A DNA stretch of 64,000 bases from positions 1-64,000 of the forward strand of contig DASTHI010000048.1 in the NCBI GenBank assembly GCA_035718275.1, read 5' to 3'. This document shows, piece after piece, positions 43,333 through 54,986 of this stretch. Origin of the DNA: Pseudolabrys sp035718275 (GTDB lineage: Bacteria; Pseudomonadota; Alphaproteobacteria; Rhizobiales; Xanthobacteraceae). The notes under the pieces are model-generated. The model was not told the origin of the DNA. It made no database searches and saw only the letters and a program-made list of their open reading frames with translations. Position numbers and translations under genes: made by a program. The stretch's first letter is position 1, and each line of letters starts with the position of its first letter.

Positions 43333-44406
43333 TTATTCGCTTTGCCTTGCCTGCCAGAAGCGCACTACGCGCTGCGCCGTCGCTGAAGTTAGTCGCTCGA
43401 AGTTCTCCCGGGCCGCGTCGAGCGATTGAGCCGATGGTCTGTTGCCCGGCCGCGCCCTAAGCACTGCCCTCGCGGTCGACCAACCGAATCCCAGGGCGCG
43501 TGCAAGAATGAGCACAGGGTCCATTCGTTCGCCGTTCATGAGCCTGTCTATAACCTGAACGGGCACTGCACAGAGCGCCCCCAATCCTGCGATGGTTTCT
43601 TCGTATTTTCCTGCATGGGCAAACTGGGCAATATCGGATTCTCCGAGCTTTCTCTCCTTGTGCAATGCATGGATGGTCGCCAGGGCTGCGGCGTAGTCGT
43701 GCGGCGCGGCCTTGGTCGCCACTTCGTCGGTAACCTTGGCAAGAATTCGGCGGATTTCAGCTTGGGTCTCTGGTTTTGCCCTCGAGAGCAGCCGCCTCTG
43801 CACCACGTCGCTGGCCTGCATAAGCAGTTGCCGAAAAAGCCGCGGCGGAATGTCAGTGCGCATACCGACTTTTTCGGCCAAAATTCCGTCCTGCTCTGCC
43901 CTTTGCACAAGGGTTGCAAACGCATTGTGCGACAGGCGCGCATGCTGGTTATTCGCTATAGATCGCGAGACTTCATGATTGCCGCGTTCAACCAGAATAT
44001 CGGCCAAGGCCTCGCCGATACGAAGTCGCGTCGACATCGCGAGCAGATGCGCCTGGCTTTTCATTTTTGCGATCTGCATCAGGTCGCGGTCGCTGAGTCG
44101 TGCCTGTCTCAGCACGGGACCCGCGACTTCGATATCATCACTGCGTGCGAGATTATTGACTACGCGAGACGGCGCATTAGGAGCGGGCGCGATGCGACGC
44201 GCCAATTCCGCCAATGCTTTTGACTCGATCTCCTCGATCAAGCAGCCGATCACGTCGTCAAAGAGTGCCACGTGCTCAGCATTGAAATGGGGCAGGCCAT
44301 CAAGAAAGAGGGTGGTGATGCGACGCAGTGTCTCTGCGCGTTTCGCCGCCGACCCGTGCTGGACAACATCCTCCAACTCAGGAAGCAGGGAGGCGGGAAC
44401 ACCCAT
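43333..44406 (-). CDS. DUF2336 domain protein
   Basis: A 357-residue soluble, mostly helical protein of the alphaproteobacterial DUF2336 family. Recognisable segments are LLPELEDVVQHGSAAKRAET, LARRIAPAPNAPSRVVNNLA, the repeated short helical motifs around residues 85-200 (ADILVERGNHEVSRSIANNQ) and GFGWSTARAVLRARPGNRPS at the C-terminus. Some family members act in cell-cycle or envelope signalling networks in Caulobacter-type bacteria, but no function can be assigned here. The gene is divergent from the rimP operon and converges on trmB. Confidence 0.85.
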   Translation of the reverse strand: MGVPASLLPELEDVVQHGSAAKRAETLRRITTLFLDGLPHFNAEHVALFDDVIGCLIEEIESKALAELARRIAPAPNAPSRVVNNLARSDDIEVAGPVLRQARLSDRDLMQIAKMKSQAHLLAMSTRLRIGEALADILVERGNHEVSRSIANNQHARLSHNAFATLVQRAEQDGILAEKVGMRTDIPPRLFRQLLMQASDVVQRRLLSRAKPETQAEIRRILAKVTDEVATKAAPHDYAAALATIHALHKERKLGESDIAQFAHAGKYEETIAGLGALCAVPVQVIDRLMNGERMDPVLILARALGFGWSTARAVLRARPGNRPSAQSLDAARENFERLTSATAQRVVRFWQARQSE

Positions 44407-44510
44407 ACAGAACCTGCAAAACGCTTTGAAATCGCTTGTGCCCGGGGCTTTTGCCCGAATTTATGGGGTGATTCTGAAGGATTGGTTAGTCGTTAGACGG
44501 GCATTCACCC

Positions 44511-44538
44511 TTGCGAAACTTGGTCAAACGGCTATATT
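44511..44538 (+). promoter_or_regulatory. Candidate promoter of the rimP-nusA-infB operon
   Basis: TTGCGA (44511-44516) and TATATT (44533-44538) are 16 bases apart. The predicted RNA would start near 44545, so it would include the hairpin leader described next. Confidence 0.5.
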
Positions 44539-44544
44539 TTATGC

Positions 44545-44640
44545 AAGTTACTACACCCTCATAACCGAACGGTTTTGAGAGTGGGTCCTGCGGGGCCCGC
44601 TCTTTTTTGTTACCGAATGCCCACAGCGAACGCAGTGCAG
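44545..44640 (+). ncRNA. rimP leader (attenuator-type 5' leader)
   Basis: A short leader of about 95 bases lies between the predicted transcription start and the chosen rimP ATG. It contains a small hairpin, AACCG-AA-CGGTT (44563-44574), directly followed by a full Rho-independent terminator (separate entry). A terminator between promoter and gene implies conditional read-through. I recall a 'rimP leader' with this layout being proposed for this operon; its taxonomic range I cannot confirm. Confidence 0.55.
44579..44608 (+). terminator. Intrinsic terminator inside the rimP leader
   Basis: GAGTGGGTCC pairs with GGGCCCGCTC (10 bp, two G-T pairs) around the loop TGCG, followed by CTTTTTT. It lies about 33 bases before the rimP ATG and would stop RNA before the operon unless bypassed. 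Confidence 0.8.
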
Positions 44641-45288
44641 ATGTCGATCGACAAAGAAGTCCGGAATGAGCCCCGCCTCATTACCGAGCCGGGCCTGCCG
44701 GCGCGCGTCGCTACCATCGTTGAACCGGTGATCGAGGAACTCGGCTACCGGCTGGTGAGGGTTCGCGTGTCGGGAGCGGAAGGCTGCACGGTCCAGATAA
44801 TGGCTGAGCGGCCTGACGGCACCATGACGGTGGAGGATTGCGAGAGCTTGTCACGGGCGCTCTCGCCTGTGCTGGACGTGGCCGATCCGATCGATCGCGC
44901 CTACCGCCTCGAAGTTTCCTCTCCCGGCATTGACCGGCCGCTGGTGCGGAAATCAGATTTCAGGAAATATGTGGGGCACCTTGCGAAGATCGAGACGACA
45001 TTCCCGGTCGACGGTCGCAAGCGCTTCCGCGGTATCCTAGTCGGACTGCAAGACGATGCCGTACGCATCCGGTGTGAAGAATCCGATCGTGACAACACCG
45101 AGTTCTTGCTGCCCATTGATGAGATGAGCGAGGCCAGATTGATTCTGACCGATGAATTGGTCAGCCAGGCCTTGCGGCGGGAGAAATTCGCCAAGCGTGA
45201 GGCACGCGAGGCCCGCAAACAGGAAAGACGCAGAGAGAGAAATTCACGGCACCGGCCGCATCGGCCAGCCGCCAAAGGAGGAGAATGA
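44641..45288 (+). CDS. rimP: Ribosome maturation factor RimP
   Basis: A 215-residue protein for 30S subunit assembly. RimP_N spans about 15-90 (GLPARVATIVEPVIEELGYR, then LVRVRVSGAEG) with LDVADPIDRAYRLEVSSPGI-DRPL, the family hallmark, and the SH3-like C-terminal domain follows. The extreme C-terminus is a basic Arg/Lys/His-rich tail (about 180-215) not seen in E. coli RimP. ATG 44641 is chosen because earlier in-frame starts lie in or beside the leader terminator. nusA starts three bases after its stop. Confidence 0.93.
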   Translation: MSIDKEVRNEPRLITEPGLPARVATIVEPVIEELGYRLVRVRVSGAEGCTVQIMAERPDGTMTVEDCESLSRALSPVLDVADPIDRAYRLEVSSPGIDRPLVRKSDFRKYVGHLAKIETTFPVDGRKRFRGILVGLQDDAVRIRCEESDRDNTEFLLPIDEMSEARLILTDELVSQALRREKFAKREAREARKQERRRERNSRHRPHRPAAKGGE

Positions 45289-45291
45289 GCT

Positions 45292-46896
45292 ATGGCTGTT
45301 AGCGCCAACAGGCTCGAGCTATTGCAGATTGCAGACGCTGTCGCGCGCGAAAAAGCGATCGACCGCGGCATCGTTATTGCAGCGATGGAGGATGCCATTG
45401 CAAAGGCAGCCCGCTCCCGCTACGGCGCCGAAACCGATGTGCATGCGGAGATTGAGCCCAAGACAGGCGATCTCCGGCTGACCCGTCACATGCTGGTAGT
45501 CGAAACCGTGGAAAATCCTTCCAACCAGATCACCTTGGAAGAAGCACGCAAGAGACATCCTGCGGCACAGGTCGGCGACACCATTGCGGACCCGTTGCCG
45601 CCGCTCGAATACGGCCGCATCGCCGCCCAATCGGCCAAGCAGGTGATCGTGCAAAAGGTGCGAGAAGCTGAACGCGACCGCCAATATGCCGAATACAAGG
45701 ATCGCATCGGGGATATCGTCAACGGCATCGTTAAGCGCGTCGAGTATGGAAATGTCGTGGTCGATCTGGGCCGCGGTGAAGCAATCGTTCGACGCGATGA
45801 ACTTCTGCCCCGCGAGGTCTTCCGTAACGGCGACCGCATTCGTGCTTACATCTATGATGTGCGGCGCGAACCGCGCGGCCCGCAGATTTTCCTCTCCCGC
45901 ACGCATCCGCAATTCACTGCGAAGCTGTTCGCACAAGAAGTGCCTGAGATCTATGATGGAATAGTCGAGGTTAAAGCAGTGGCCCGCGACCCGGGTTCGC
46001 GCGCCAAGATCGCGGTAATTTCTCGTGATTCATCTGTCGATCCGGTCGGCGCCTGCGTCGGCATGCGCGGCTCCCGCGTCCAGGCGGTCGTGAACGAATT
46101 ACAGGGAGAAAAGATCGATATCATTCCGTGGTCTCCCGACATTGCAACTTTCGTTGTGAACGCTCTTGCTCCGGCGGAAGTGGCGAAGGTGGTGCTGGAT
46201 GAAGAAAAAGAACGGATCGAGGTGGTGGTGCCTGACCAGCAACTGTCGCTCGCGATCGGTCGTCGTGGTCAAAACGTTCGGCTTGCGTCGCAGCTTACCG
46301 GCTGGGATATCGACATTCTGACGGAGCAGGAAGAGTCAGAACGTCGCCAGGCCGAATTTGAAAACCGCACGAAGGTGTTCGTTGAAGCTTTGAACCTCGA
46401 TGAAGTTGTCGGACAGCTACTCGCGTCGGAAGGTTTCGGTTCGATCGAGGAACTCGCAATGGTTGACGAGAAGGAAATCGCCTCTATCGAGGGCTTCGAT
46501 GCAGAAACGGCGCACGAACTCCAGCAACGGGCGCGGGACTATCTGGCCCAACAGGAAGCGGAGTTGGACAAAAAGCGTGTGGAACTTGGTGTCGAAGATG
46601 CGCTCAAGGAAGTGCCTGGCCTCACCACTAAAATGCTCGTCGCCCTGGGCGAAAACGGAATCAAGACCGTCGAGGACCTCGCCGGTTGTGCAACCGACGA
46701 TCTCGTTGGTTGGACGGATCGCAAGGATGGGGAATCAATCCACAATCCGGGTTATCTCGATGGATTCCAGGTGTCGCGTGAAGATGCGGAAGCGATGATC
46801 ATGCACGCACGGCTGAAAGCTGGATGGATTACCGAAGCAGAGCTCGCCCCGGCAACTGCAGAACCGGCGCAAGAAGCAGCCCAACCGCCGGCTTGA
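45292..46896 (+). CDS. nusA: Transcription termination/antitermination protein NusA
   Basis: A 534-residue NusA. The RNAP-binding N-terminal domain (about 1-130) is followed by an S1 domain (about 135-200; GDIVNGIVKRVEYGNVVVDL), and KH1/KH2 RNA-binding domains (about 205-345; DPVGACVGMRGSRVQAVVNE and LSLAIGRRGQNVRLASQLTG). C-terminal helix-hairpin-helix repeats come last (about 360-510). AAAGGAGGAG lies upstream of the ATG. It is part of the rimP-to-pnp operon. Confidence 0.97.
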   Translation: MAVSANRLELLQIADAVAREKAIDRGIVIAAMEDAIAKAARSRYGAETDVHAEIEPKTGDLRLTRHMLVVETVENPSNQITLEEARKRHPAAQVGDTIADPLPPLEYGRIAAQSAKQVIVQKVREAERDRQYAEYKDRIGDIVNGIVKRVEYGNVVVDLGRGEAIVRRDELLPREVFRNGDRIRAYIYDVRREPRGPQIFLSRTHPQFTAKLFAQEVPEIYDGIVEVKAVARDPGSRAKIAVISRDSSVDPVGACVGMRGSRVQAVVNELQGEKIDIIPWSPDIATFVVNALAPAEVAKVVLDEEKERIEVVVPDQQLSLAIGRRGQNVRLASQLTGWDIDILTEQEESERRQAEFENRTKVFVEALNLDEVVGQLLASEGFGSIEELAMVDEKEIASIEGFDAETAHELQQRARDYLAQQEAELDKKRVELGVEDALKEVPGLTTKMLVALGENGIKTVEDLAGCATDDLVGWTDRKDGESIHNPGYLDGFQVSREDAEAMIMHARLKAGWITEAELAPATAEPAQEAAQPPA

Positions 46897-46912
46897 AGGG
46901 AACCTTAACCGT

Positions 46913-47614
46913 ATGCTGCCTTTGCCGCATGACGTCGAGCTCGATCGCGGGACGCGAAGCGTCGCCGCCGGGTCGGAGCGCACGTGCGCCCTCACCCGCG
47001 AGCTCAAGTCCGTGGCGGAATTGGTACGTTTCGTGGTCGCACCCGATGGAGAGCTGGTGCCCGACGTGAAACGGAAGCTGCCTGGCCGCGGCGTGTGGAT
47101 CAGCGCGACTCGAGCAGCGGTCGAACAGGCCGGCAAAAGGGACGTTTTTGCTCGCGCCTTCAGGCGGTCGGTACGAATTCGTCCCGACCTGGCGGCGGAG
47201 ACAGAGCGGCTGCTGGAGCGATCCGCTCTTGATGCGCTCGCAATCGCCGGGAAGGCTGGGCTGGTCCTCGTCGGCCGAGCGAGGATTGAAAGCGCTGCTG
47301 GTGAGGATTTCGTCGCCGTGATCCACGCCAGCGATGCCGCGAATGATGGAAAACGCAAGATCAATGCCGTCCTGCGGCGCAACAGAACGATGGAAACAGC
47401 CGAACTCGACCTGATTGATTTGTTTACCGGGGCCCAATTGGATTTGGCATTAAGCCGCCCAAATGTGGTACATGCAGCCCTGCTCGCAGGTCCGGCAAGC
47501 GAAACCTTTCTGGCACGTGCAGCACGCCTGCAACGCTTTCGGACCGAATCGTCGCCCGCGGCAGCCAGCGTGCATGCGCTCACGGACGGCGCACGAGGAC
47601 ATAGTACGGAATGA
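46913..47614 (+). CDS. YlxR/L7Ae-type RNA-binding protein (DUF448)
   Basis: A 233-residue protein. The YlxR domain (about 20-95) includes RTCALTRELKSVAELVRFVV followed by PDVKRKLPGRGVWISATRAA, and the remainder (about 100-195) resembles an L7Ae-like RNA-binding fold (LAIAGKAGLVLVGRARIESA). YlxR proteins sit in the nusA-infB operon and act in RNA metabolism; the exact role is not established. Its stop overlaps the infB ATG. Confidence 0.9.
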   Translation: MLPLPHDVELDRGTRSVAAGSERTCALTRELKSVAELVRFVVAPDGELVPDVKRKLPGRGVWISATRAAVEQAGKRDVFARAFRRSVRIRPDLAAETERLLERSALDALAIAGKAGLVLVGRARIESAAGEDFVAVIHASDAANDGKRKINAVLRRNRTMETAELDLIDLFTGAQLDLALSRPNVVHAALLAGPASETFLARAARLQRFRTESSPAAASVHALTDGARGHSTE

Positions 47615-50175
47615 GTGAAACGAAGAATCCCGGCGAGAAGAAACTCAGCGTCTCCGGCAAGACATTGACGCTCAAGCCGCGGACTGAGACCGGCGTCGTG
47701 CGCCAGAGTTTCAGTCACGGCCGGAGCAAGCAGGTCGTGGTCGAAAAGGTTAAACGTCGCGTCCTCGGAGGCCCTGCCGAAGCGAAGGCGGAGCCAGTGC
47801 CTGCGCCAGAATCCAAGAAGGCCGCCGCACAAAAGCCGGCTCCCACCGGTCGCGGAGTACCGTCGCAGACAGCGGAAACCAAGCCGAAGGCTTCCGGCGT
47901 CGTTTTGCGGACTCTCACGGAAGAAGAGCGGACGGCCCGCGCCCACGCGCTTGCCGATTCTCGCGTGCGTGAAGCGGAAGAGCGTCGCATCGCGGAAGAA
48001 GAAGCCCGAAGGCGTGCAAGCCGCGAGGCCGTGGATCGCACGGAGCGGGAAGCTGCGGAAGCCCGCAAACGCGAAGAAGAAGAACGTCGCAAGCACGACG
48101 AGGAAACCAAGCGCCGGGCCGGCGAAGTGGCAAAGAAACGCTTCGGCGCGGAAGAGGCTCCGCGGACAGGACCAGGTGCGCGACTCGCTCTCGAAGCTGA
48201 TGAAGAGGAAGCTCCACGTACGCGCCGCGGCGCCGGCCGCCCGGCGGCATCCCCCCGTCCCGCACCACGCGCCGGAGCCGAAAAACAGCGCGGCCGACTG
48301 ACCGTCATTAACGCGCTGAGCGCCGATGAAGTCCGCGAACGTTCGGTCGCATCGTTCCGCCGCCGCACGCAGCGACTCAAAGGCGCCGCCTCAACCGAGC
48401 CCAAGGAAAAACTGGCACGCGAGGTGACAATCCCTGAAGCCATCACAATTCAGGATCTTGCCAACCGTATGTCTGAGCGCGCGGTGGACGTCATCCGTCT
48501 GCTGATGAAGCAAGGTCAGATGGCAACGATCAATGACGTGATCGACGCCGACACCGCCCAGCTCATAGCCGAAGAAATGGGACACACGGTTCGCCGCGTT
48601 GCCGAAGCGGATGTGGAGGAAGGTCTCTTCGATGTCGCGGACGATCCAGCGCAGCTCCAGCCGCGCCCGCCAGTGGTCACAGTCATGGGTCATGTCGATC
48701 ACGGCAAGACCTCGCTCCTTGATGCGATCCGCTCCTCCGACGTGGCGGCTGGGGAAGCCGGAGGGATAACGCAGCACATCGGCGCGTATCAGGTCGCGTC
48801 TCCATCGGGCACGAAGATCACGTTTATCGATACGCCGGGCCATGCCGCATTCACCGCGATGCGTGCACGTGGAGCCAGGGTGACAGACATTGTCGTTCTG
48901 GTCGTCGCGGCCGATGACGGCGTGATGCCTCAGACCGTGGAAGCCATCAACCACGCCAAAGCGGCAAAGGTGCCGATCATCGTAGCGATCAACAAGATCG
49001 ACAAACCCGATGCCAAGCCCGAGCGCGTTCGTACCGAACTTCTGCAGCACGAAATCCAGGTTGAATCGCTCGGCGGCGAGGTGGTGGATGTCGAAGTCTC
49101 GGCTACCAAACGAATGAATATCGACAGGCTGCTGGAAATGATCGGTCTGCAGGCGGAAATTCTCGACCTCAAGGCCAATCCCAATCGTGCGGCCGAGGGC
49201 ACCGTCATTGAAGCCAAGCTCGACCGTGGGCGCGGTCCGGTGGCCACGGTACTGGTCCAGCGGGGTACGCTGCACGCGGGCGATATCGTCGTGGCCGGGG
49301 CCGAATGGGGCCGTGTACGGGCGCTCGTTTCGGATGCAGGCGAACCCGTCCAGAGCGCAACTCCATCGACTCCCGTCGAAGTTCTTGGCTTTTCCGGCAC
49401 GCCGGACGCTGGAGACCGCCTGGCCGTCGTCGAGAACGAAGCACGTGCTCGCGAAGTCACCGAATACCGCGCGCGACAAAAGCGTGAAAAAATTGCGGCG
49501 CGGGCAACCGGCATGCGTGGGTCGCTCGAGCAAATGATGGCGCAGGCCAAAACCTCTGGCCGCAAGGAATTCCCACTGGTGATCAAGGCTGATGTGCAGG
49601 GCTCGGTTGAAGCCATTATCGGGGCTCTCGAGAAGCTTGCGACTGACGAAGTTGCAGCACGGGTTCTGCATTCCGGTGTGGGCGGTATTTCGGAGTCAGA
49701 CGTCACGCTGGCTGAAGCCTCCGGGGTCCCGATCATTGCCTTCAACGTGAGGGCGAACAAAGAGGCACGCGAGGCGGCGGAGCGTGCGGGAATCGAAATT
49801 CGCTATTACAACGTGATCTACGATCTCGTCGATGACGTGAAAAAGGCCATGTCGGGCCTGCTGGCGCCCACCCTGCGCGAGACGATGCTTGGCAATGCCC
49901 AGATATTGGAAATCTTCAATATCTCCAAGGTCGGCAAGATCGCCGGCTGCAAAGTCACCGACGGAACGGTCGAGCGCGGAGCGAATGTCCGGCTGATCCG
50001 TGACAACGTGGTCATCCACGAAGGCAAACTGTCGCAGCTCAAGCGGTTCAAGGATGACGTGCGTGAAGTCGGCGCCGGAATGGAATGCGGCATGGCTTTT
50101 GAGAATTATCAGGACATGCGGCAAGGCGACGTAATCGAGTGTTATCGGGTGGAGCAGATTCAACGCTCGCTCTGA
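47611..50175 (+). CDS. infB: Translation initiation factor IF-2
   Basis: An 854-residue GTPase that places initiator tRNA on the 30S subunit. A long, charged Ala/Glu/Arg-rich N-terminus (about 1-260, probable coiled coil at 105-190) and an IF2_N domain precede the GTP domain. G1 is VMGHVDHGKTSLLDAI (about 359-374), G3 is DTPGHAAFTAMRARG and G4 is NKIDK. Domains II-IV follow, ending with the C1/C2 tRNA-binding region (about 760-854). Start overlaps the YlxR gene stop. Confidence 0.97.
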   Translation: MSETKNPGEKKLSVSGKTLTLKPRTETGVVRQSFSHGRSKQVVVEKVKRRVLGGPAEAKAEPVPAPESKKAAAQKPAPTGRGVPSQTAETKPKASGVVLRTLTEEERTARAHALADSRVREAEERRIAEEEARRRASREAVDRTEREAAEARKREEEERRKHDEETKRRAGEVAKKRFGAEEAPRTGPGARLALEADEEEAPRTRRGAGRPAASPRPAPRAGAEKQRGRLTVINALSADEVRERSVASFRRRTQRLKGAASTEPKEKLAREVTIPEAITIQDLANRMSERAVDVIRLLMKQGQMATINDVIDADTAQLIAEEMGHTVRRVAEADVEEGLFDVADDPAQLQPRPPVVTVMGHVDHGKTSLLDAIRSSDVAAGEAGGITQHIGAYQVASPSGTKITFIDTPGHAAFTAMRARGARVTDIVVLVVAADDGVMPQTVEAINHAKAAKVPIIVAINKIDKPDAKPERVRTELLQHEIQVESLGGEVVDVEVSATKRMNIDRLLEMIGLQAEILDLKANPNRAAEGTVIEAKLDRGRGPVATVLVQRGTLHAGDIVVAGAEWGRVRALVSDAGEPVQSATPSTPVEVLGFSGTPDAGDRLAVVENEARAREVTEYRARQKREKIAARATGMRGSLEQMMAQAKTSGRKEFPLVIKADVQGSVEAIIGALEKLATDEVAARVLHSGVGGISESDVTLAEASGVPIIAFNVRANKEAREAAERAGIEIRYYNVIYDLVDDVKKAMSGLLAPTLRETMLGNAQILEIFNISKVGKIAGCKVTDGTVERGANVRLIRDNVVIHEGKLSQLKRFKDDVREVGAGMECGMAFENYQDMRQGDVIECYRVEQIQRSL

Positions 50176-50321
50176 GTTCAATTCTCAAGCACGCGTCGAA
50201 ACTTCTTCGCCCTCTCCCCGCCAATCGGGATTGCACCGCACATCCACGACTGTCTTCGGATGAGTGGGCGATTGTAGCGACCTGAGCAACCCGGCGGCGA
50301 TCAATTGAAAGTCTCAAGACA

Positions 50322-50738
50322 ATGGTGCGGCACAAACATCATCGGGAACAGACGACGGGCGTTTCGCAGCGGCAGCTACGTGTCGGCGAGCTTGTGCGCC
50401 ATGCGCTCGCCGAGCTGCTCGCACGCGGCGAGATCCATGACCCGGTCATCGAAAGACACATGATCACCATTCCGGAAGTGCGGCTGACTGCCGACCTGCG
50501 GCTCGCCACGATCTATGTCATGCCTCTTGGCGGACGCGACGCCGATGACGTTCTCGCTGCTTTCGAGCGACAGAAGAAATTTCTTCGTGCCGAAATTGCC
50601 CACCGCATCAACCTCAAATTCGCGCCTGAGATTCGCTTCCGGATCGATGACCGCTTCGCCGAAGCCGAGCGCATCGACAAATTGCTGCGCTCGCCGGAGG
50701 TACAGCGTGATCTGAAACAGGACGAGGAAAACGAGTGA
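50322..50738 (+). CDS. rbfA: Ribosome-binding factor A
   Basis: A 138-residue KH-like cold-shock factor for 16S rRNA maturation. Matching segments are QRQLRVGELVRHALAELLAR, VSFDD-like strand IPEVRLTADLRLATIYVMPL, and LNL-type end INLKFAPEIRFRIDDRFAEA-ERIDKLL. It starts 146 bases after infB and overlaps the truB GTG. Confidence 0.94.
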   Translation: MVRHKHHREQTTGVSQRQLRVGELVRHALAELLARGEIHDPVIERHMITIPEVRLTADLRLATIYVMPLGGRDADDVLAAFERQKKFLRAEIAHRINLKFAPEIRFRIDDRFAEAERIDKLLRSPEVQRDLKQDEENE

Positions 50739-51784
50739 GTGACGATCTGCAAAAGCTCGAGGCCTCTCCGTTCATCGACCTGCCGGCGGGCGGCGATATG
50801 GAGAAGTCGCGCGGTAAAGAGCTCCGACAGGGCAGACGTGACAAACGTGACGTGCATGGCTGGCTTGTCCTCGACAAGCCAGTCGGGATGACGTCGACCC
50901 AAGCGGTCAACACCGTGAAAAGGCTGTTCTCGGCCAAACGCGCGGGCCATGCAGGGACGCTTGATCCGTTGGCCTCCGGCGCCCTGCCGATCGCACTTGG
51001 CGAGGCGACCAAAACGGTGCCCTTCGTGATGGACGGCCGTAAATTGTATCGGTTCACCATCCGCTGGGGCGAGGAGCGCGACACAGATGATGCCGAAGGG
51101 CGCGTCGTCGCAAATAGCGACCGGCGGCCGTCAGCAGCGTCGATTGGCGAGCTGCTGCCCTCCTTTACGGGACTGGTTCAACAGGTGCCACCCCGCTACT
51201 CGGCCATCAAGGTGGACGGGGAGCGCGCCTATGATCTTGCGCGTGACGGCGAGCAGGTCGAGCTTGCTGCACGCCCGGTCGAAATTGCCAGCCTGCACCT
51301 AGTTAATCTTCCCGATCGGGATCATGGCGAGTTCGAGGCTGAATGCGGAAAAGGCACCTATGTGCGCGCACTGGCGCGCGATCTTGGCCGGGTTCTGGGC
51401 TGTTTTGGTCACGTCTGCGCACTCCGCCGGGTGGCTGTCGGGCCGTTCGGGGAAGACAGCATGATTTCGCTGGAACAGCTGCAGTCTGTATGCCATAGAG
51501 CCGCGGCCGGCGCGGCAAGCCTCGCCGACGCCATACTGCCCGTCGAGACCGCGCTGGACGACATCCCGGCGGTGGCCGTCAGCCGGGCAGACGCGGCAAG
51601 GCTACAACATGGCCAAGCCGTGCTGTTGCGCGGACGGGACGCACCCAATCTTCGCGGAACTGTCCATGTCACGGTATCGGGTCAGCTGCTGGCCCTTGCC
51701 GATATGGACCGCGGTGAAATCGTCCCTAAGCGCGTGTTCAACCTGAACGGCCTGGTTGGCAGAGCCGTGCGAAAGAAAGGATGA
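50735..51784 (+). CDS. truB: tRNA pseudouridine(55) synthase
   Basis: A 349-residue enzyme forming pseudouridine 55 in the T-loop. The catalytic aspartate lies in RAGHAGTLDPLASGALPIAL (Asp at about residue 75), with VHGWLVLDKPVGMTSTQAVN before it and QVPPRYSAIKVDGERAYDLA after it. The C-terminal PUA-like domain spans about 270-340. GTG start overlapping the rbfA stop. An N-terminal acidic/basic extension of about 35 residues precedes the conserved core. Confidence 0.96.
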   Translation: MSDDLQKLEASPFIDLPAGGDMEKSRGKELRQGRRDKRDVHGWLVLDKPVGMTSTQAVNTVKRLFSAKRAGHAGTLDPLASGALPIALGEATKTVPFVMDGRKLYRFTIRWGEERDTDDAEGRVVANSDRRPSAASIGELLPSFTGLVQQVPPRYSAIKVDGERAYDLARDGEQVELAARPVEIASLHLVNLPDRDHGEFEAECGKGTYVRALARDLGRVLGCFGHVCALRRVAVGPFGEDSMISLEQLQSVCHRAAAGAASLADAILPVETALDDIPAVAVSRADAARLQHGQAVLLRGRDAPNLRGTVHVTVSGQLLALADMDRGEIVPKRVFNLNGLVGRAVRKKG

Positions 51785-51787
51785 CCG

Positions 51788-52057
51788 ATGTCGGTGACAC
51801 CCGGCCGCAAGGCCGAAGTAATCAAGGCGTATGCGAAAAAGCCCGGAGATACCGGATCGCCGGAAGTCCAAGTGGCGATCCTTTCCGAGCGCATCAGCAA
51901 TCTCACCGAACACTTCAAGACTCACGTCAAGGACAATCACTCGCGCCGTGGACTGCTCAAGCTCGTCGGTCAGCGCCGTCAACTACTAGATTATCTGCGG
52001 CGGACCAATGAGGCGAGCTACAAGAACTTAATCGAGAAGCTCGGCATTCGCCGATGA
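51788..52057 (+). CDS. rpsO: 30S ribosomal protein S15
   Basis: An 89-residue S15 that binds the central domain of 16S rRNA. It has the family blocks GDTGSPEVQVAILSERISNL, FKTHVKDNHSRRGLLKLVGQ and RRQLLDYLRRTNEASYKNLI. It starts three bases after truB and precedes pnp, as in most proteobacteria. Confidence 0.97.
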   Translation: MSVTPGRKAEVIKAYAKKPGDTGSPEVQVAILSERISNLTEHFKTHVKDNHSRRGLLKLVGQRRQLLDYLRRTNEASYKNLIEKLGIRR

Positions 52058-52323
52058 CCTCGATCGCGCGGGCGCCAGGTGCGCCCAGCGCATTCCGTGT
52101 GGCGAATGCAATAGCGCATTCGCTCGTTTGAGCCGGCAGCTAAGGTGCAGCCGGCGATTGGCAGGAGCCGATATGGATCGCTCCTGTAACAAGGCTAGGT
52201 TCGAAATGCCATGGCAGGATCGCCAGACGCTGTCGCTTCTCGTGTCGGCATGATGCGCGACAGCTTCTCGCCGTCTTGCTCATGGCTTTCGGGACTCGCT
52301 GAAAACCATGAAAGAAAGACAGG

Positions 52324-54492
<2,169 letters not shown>

Positions 54493-54737
54493 TCCGTTAG
54501 CAACAAAGGCAGCGGCACGATGGGTTGGGCGGAGCGGCCATTCGTCGGGCCGGCGGCATCGGCAGAAAAGGATGGTCGAGTGACGCCCAAACATCTCGAT
54601 ACGGGCCTCTTGAGACACGCCAGTGTCACGCGATCGCCTTTGCTGCGCATGGAAAGATCTTTGGTCTGCATCTTGCGCACTTTCTGTCCCACGGTGGATA
54701 TTTGGAGCGCAACAGCGAGAACGCGCGCCGGGTGATC

Positions 54738-54780
54738 GCTGAGCAAATACCGCTCAGCACGTCTAACTGCCGAGCGGTAT
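54738..54780. repeat. Two overlapping, mutually exclusive inverted repeats
   Basis: GCTGAGC (54738-54744) can pair with GCTCAGC (54752-54758), and ATACCGCTC (54747-54755) with GAGCGGTAT (54772-54780). Both are perfect and share 54752-54755, so only one can form at a time. No T run follows either. Confidence 0.45.
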
Positions 54781-54967
54781 CCGCCAACTCGTACATTCGG
54801 GCAATGATGCGGCCGACCGTCTGCACACGCAGCGCGACAGGGATTTCCGCCTCCGCACCGCTTGGGCGGCGATTTGCCCCTCTTCTCCGCAGCCTGCATG
54901 AAGTATTCGCGGACCGGTAGGTGCGGCGGGCGAGCGCGGCGAAATAGCTGATCGGGTAGGAATCATA

Positions 54968-54986
54968 CGATCAGATATGCTGATCG
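54968..54986. promoter_or_regulatory. Palindromic candidate operator upstream of katG
   Basis: CGATCAG-ATATG-CTGATCG is a perfect interrupted palindrome with seven-bp arms, about 145 bases before the katG start. It does not match an OxyR consensus that I can recall with confidence. Confidence 0.35.

Noticed and set aside
48391..49671. 426-codon open frame on the minus strand
   Set aside because: It is antisense to the GTPase domain of infB and shows no family motif.
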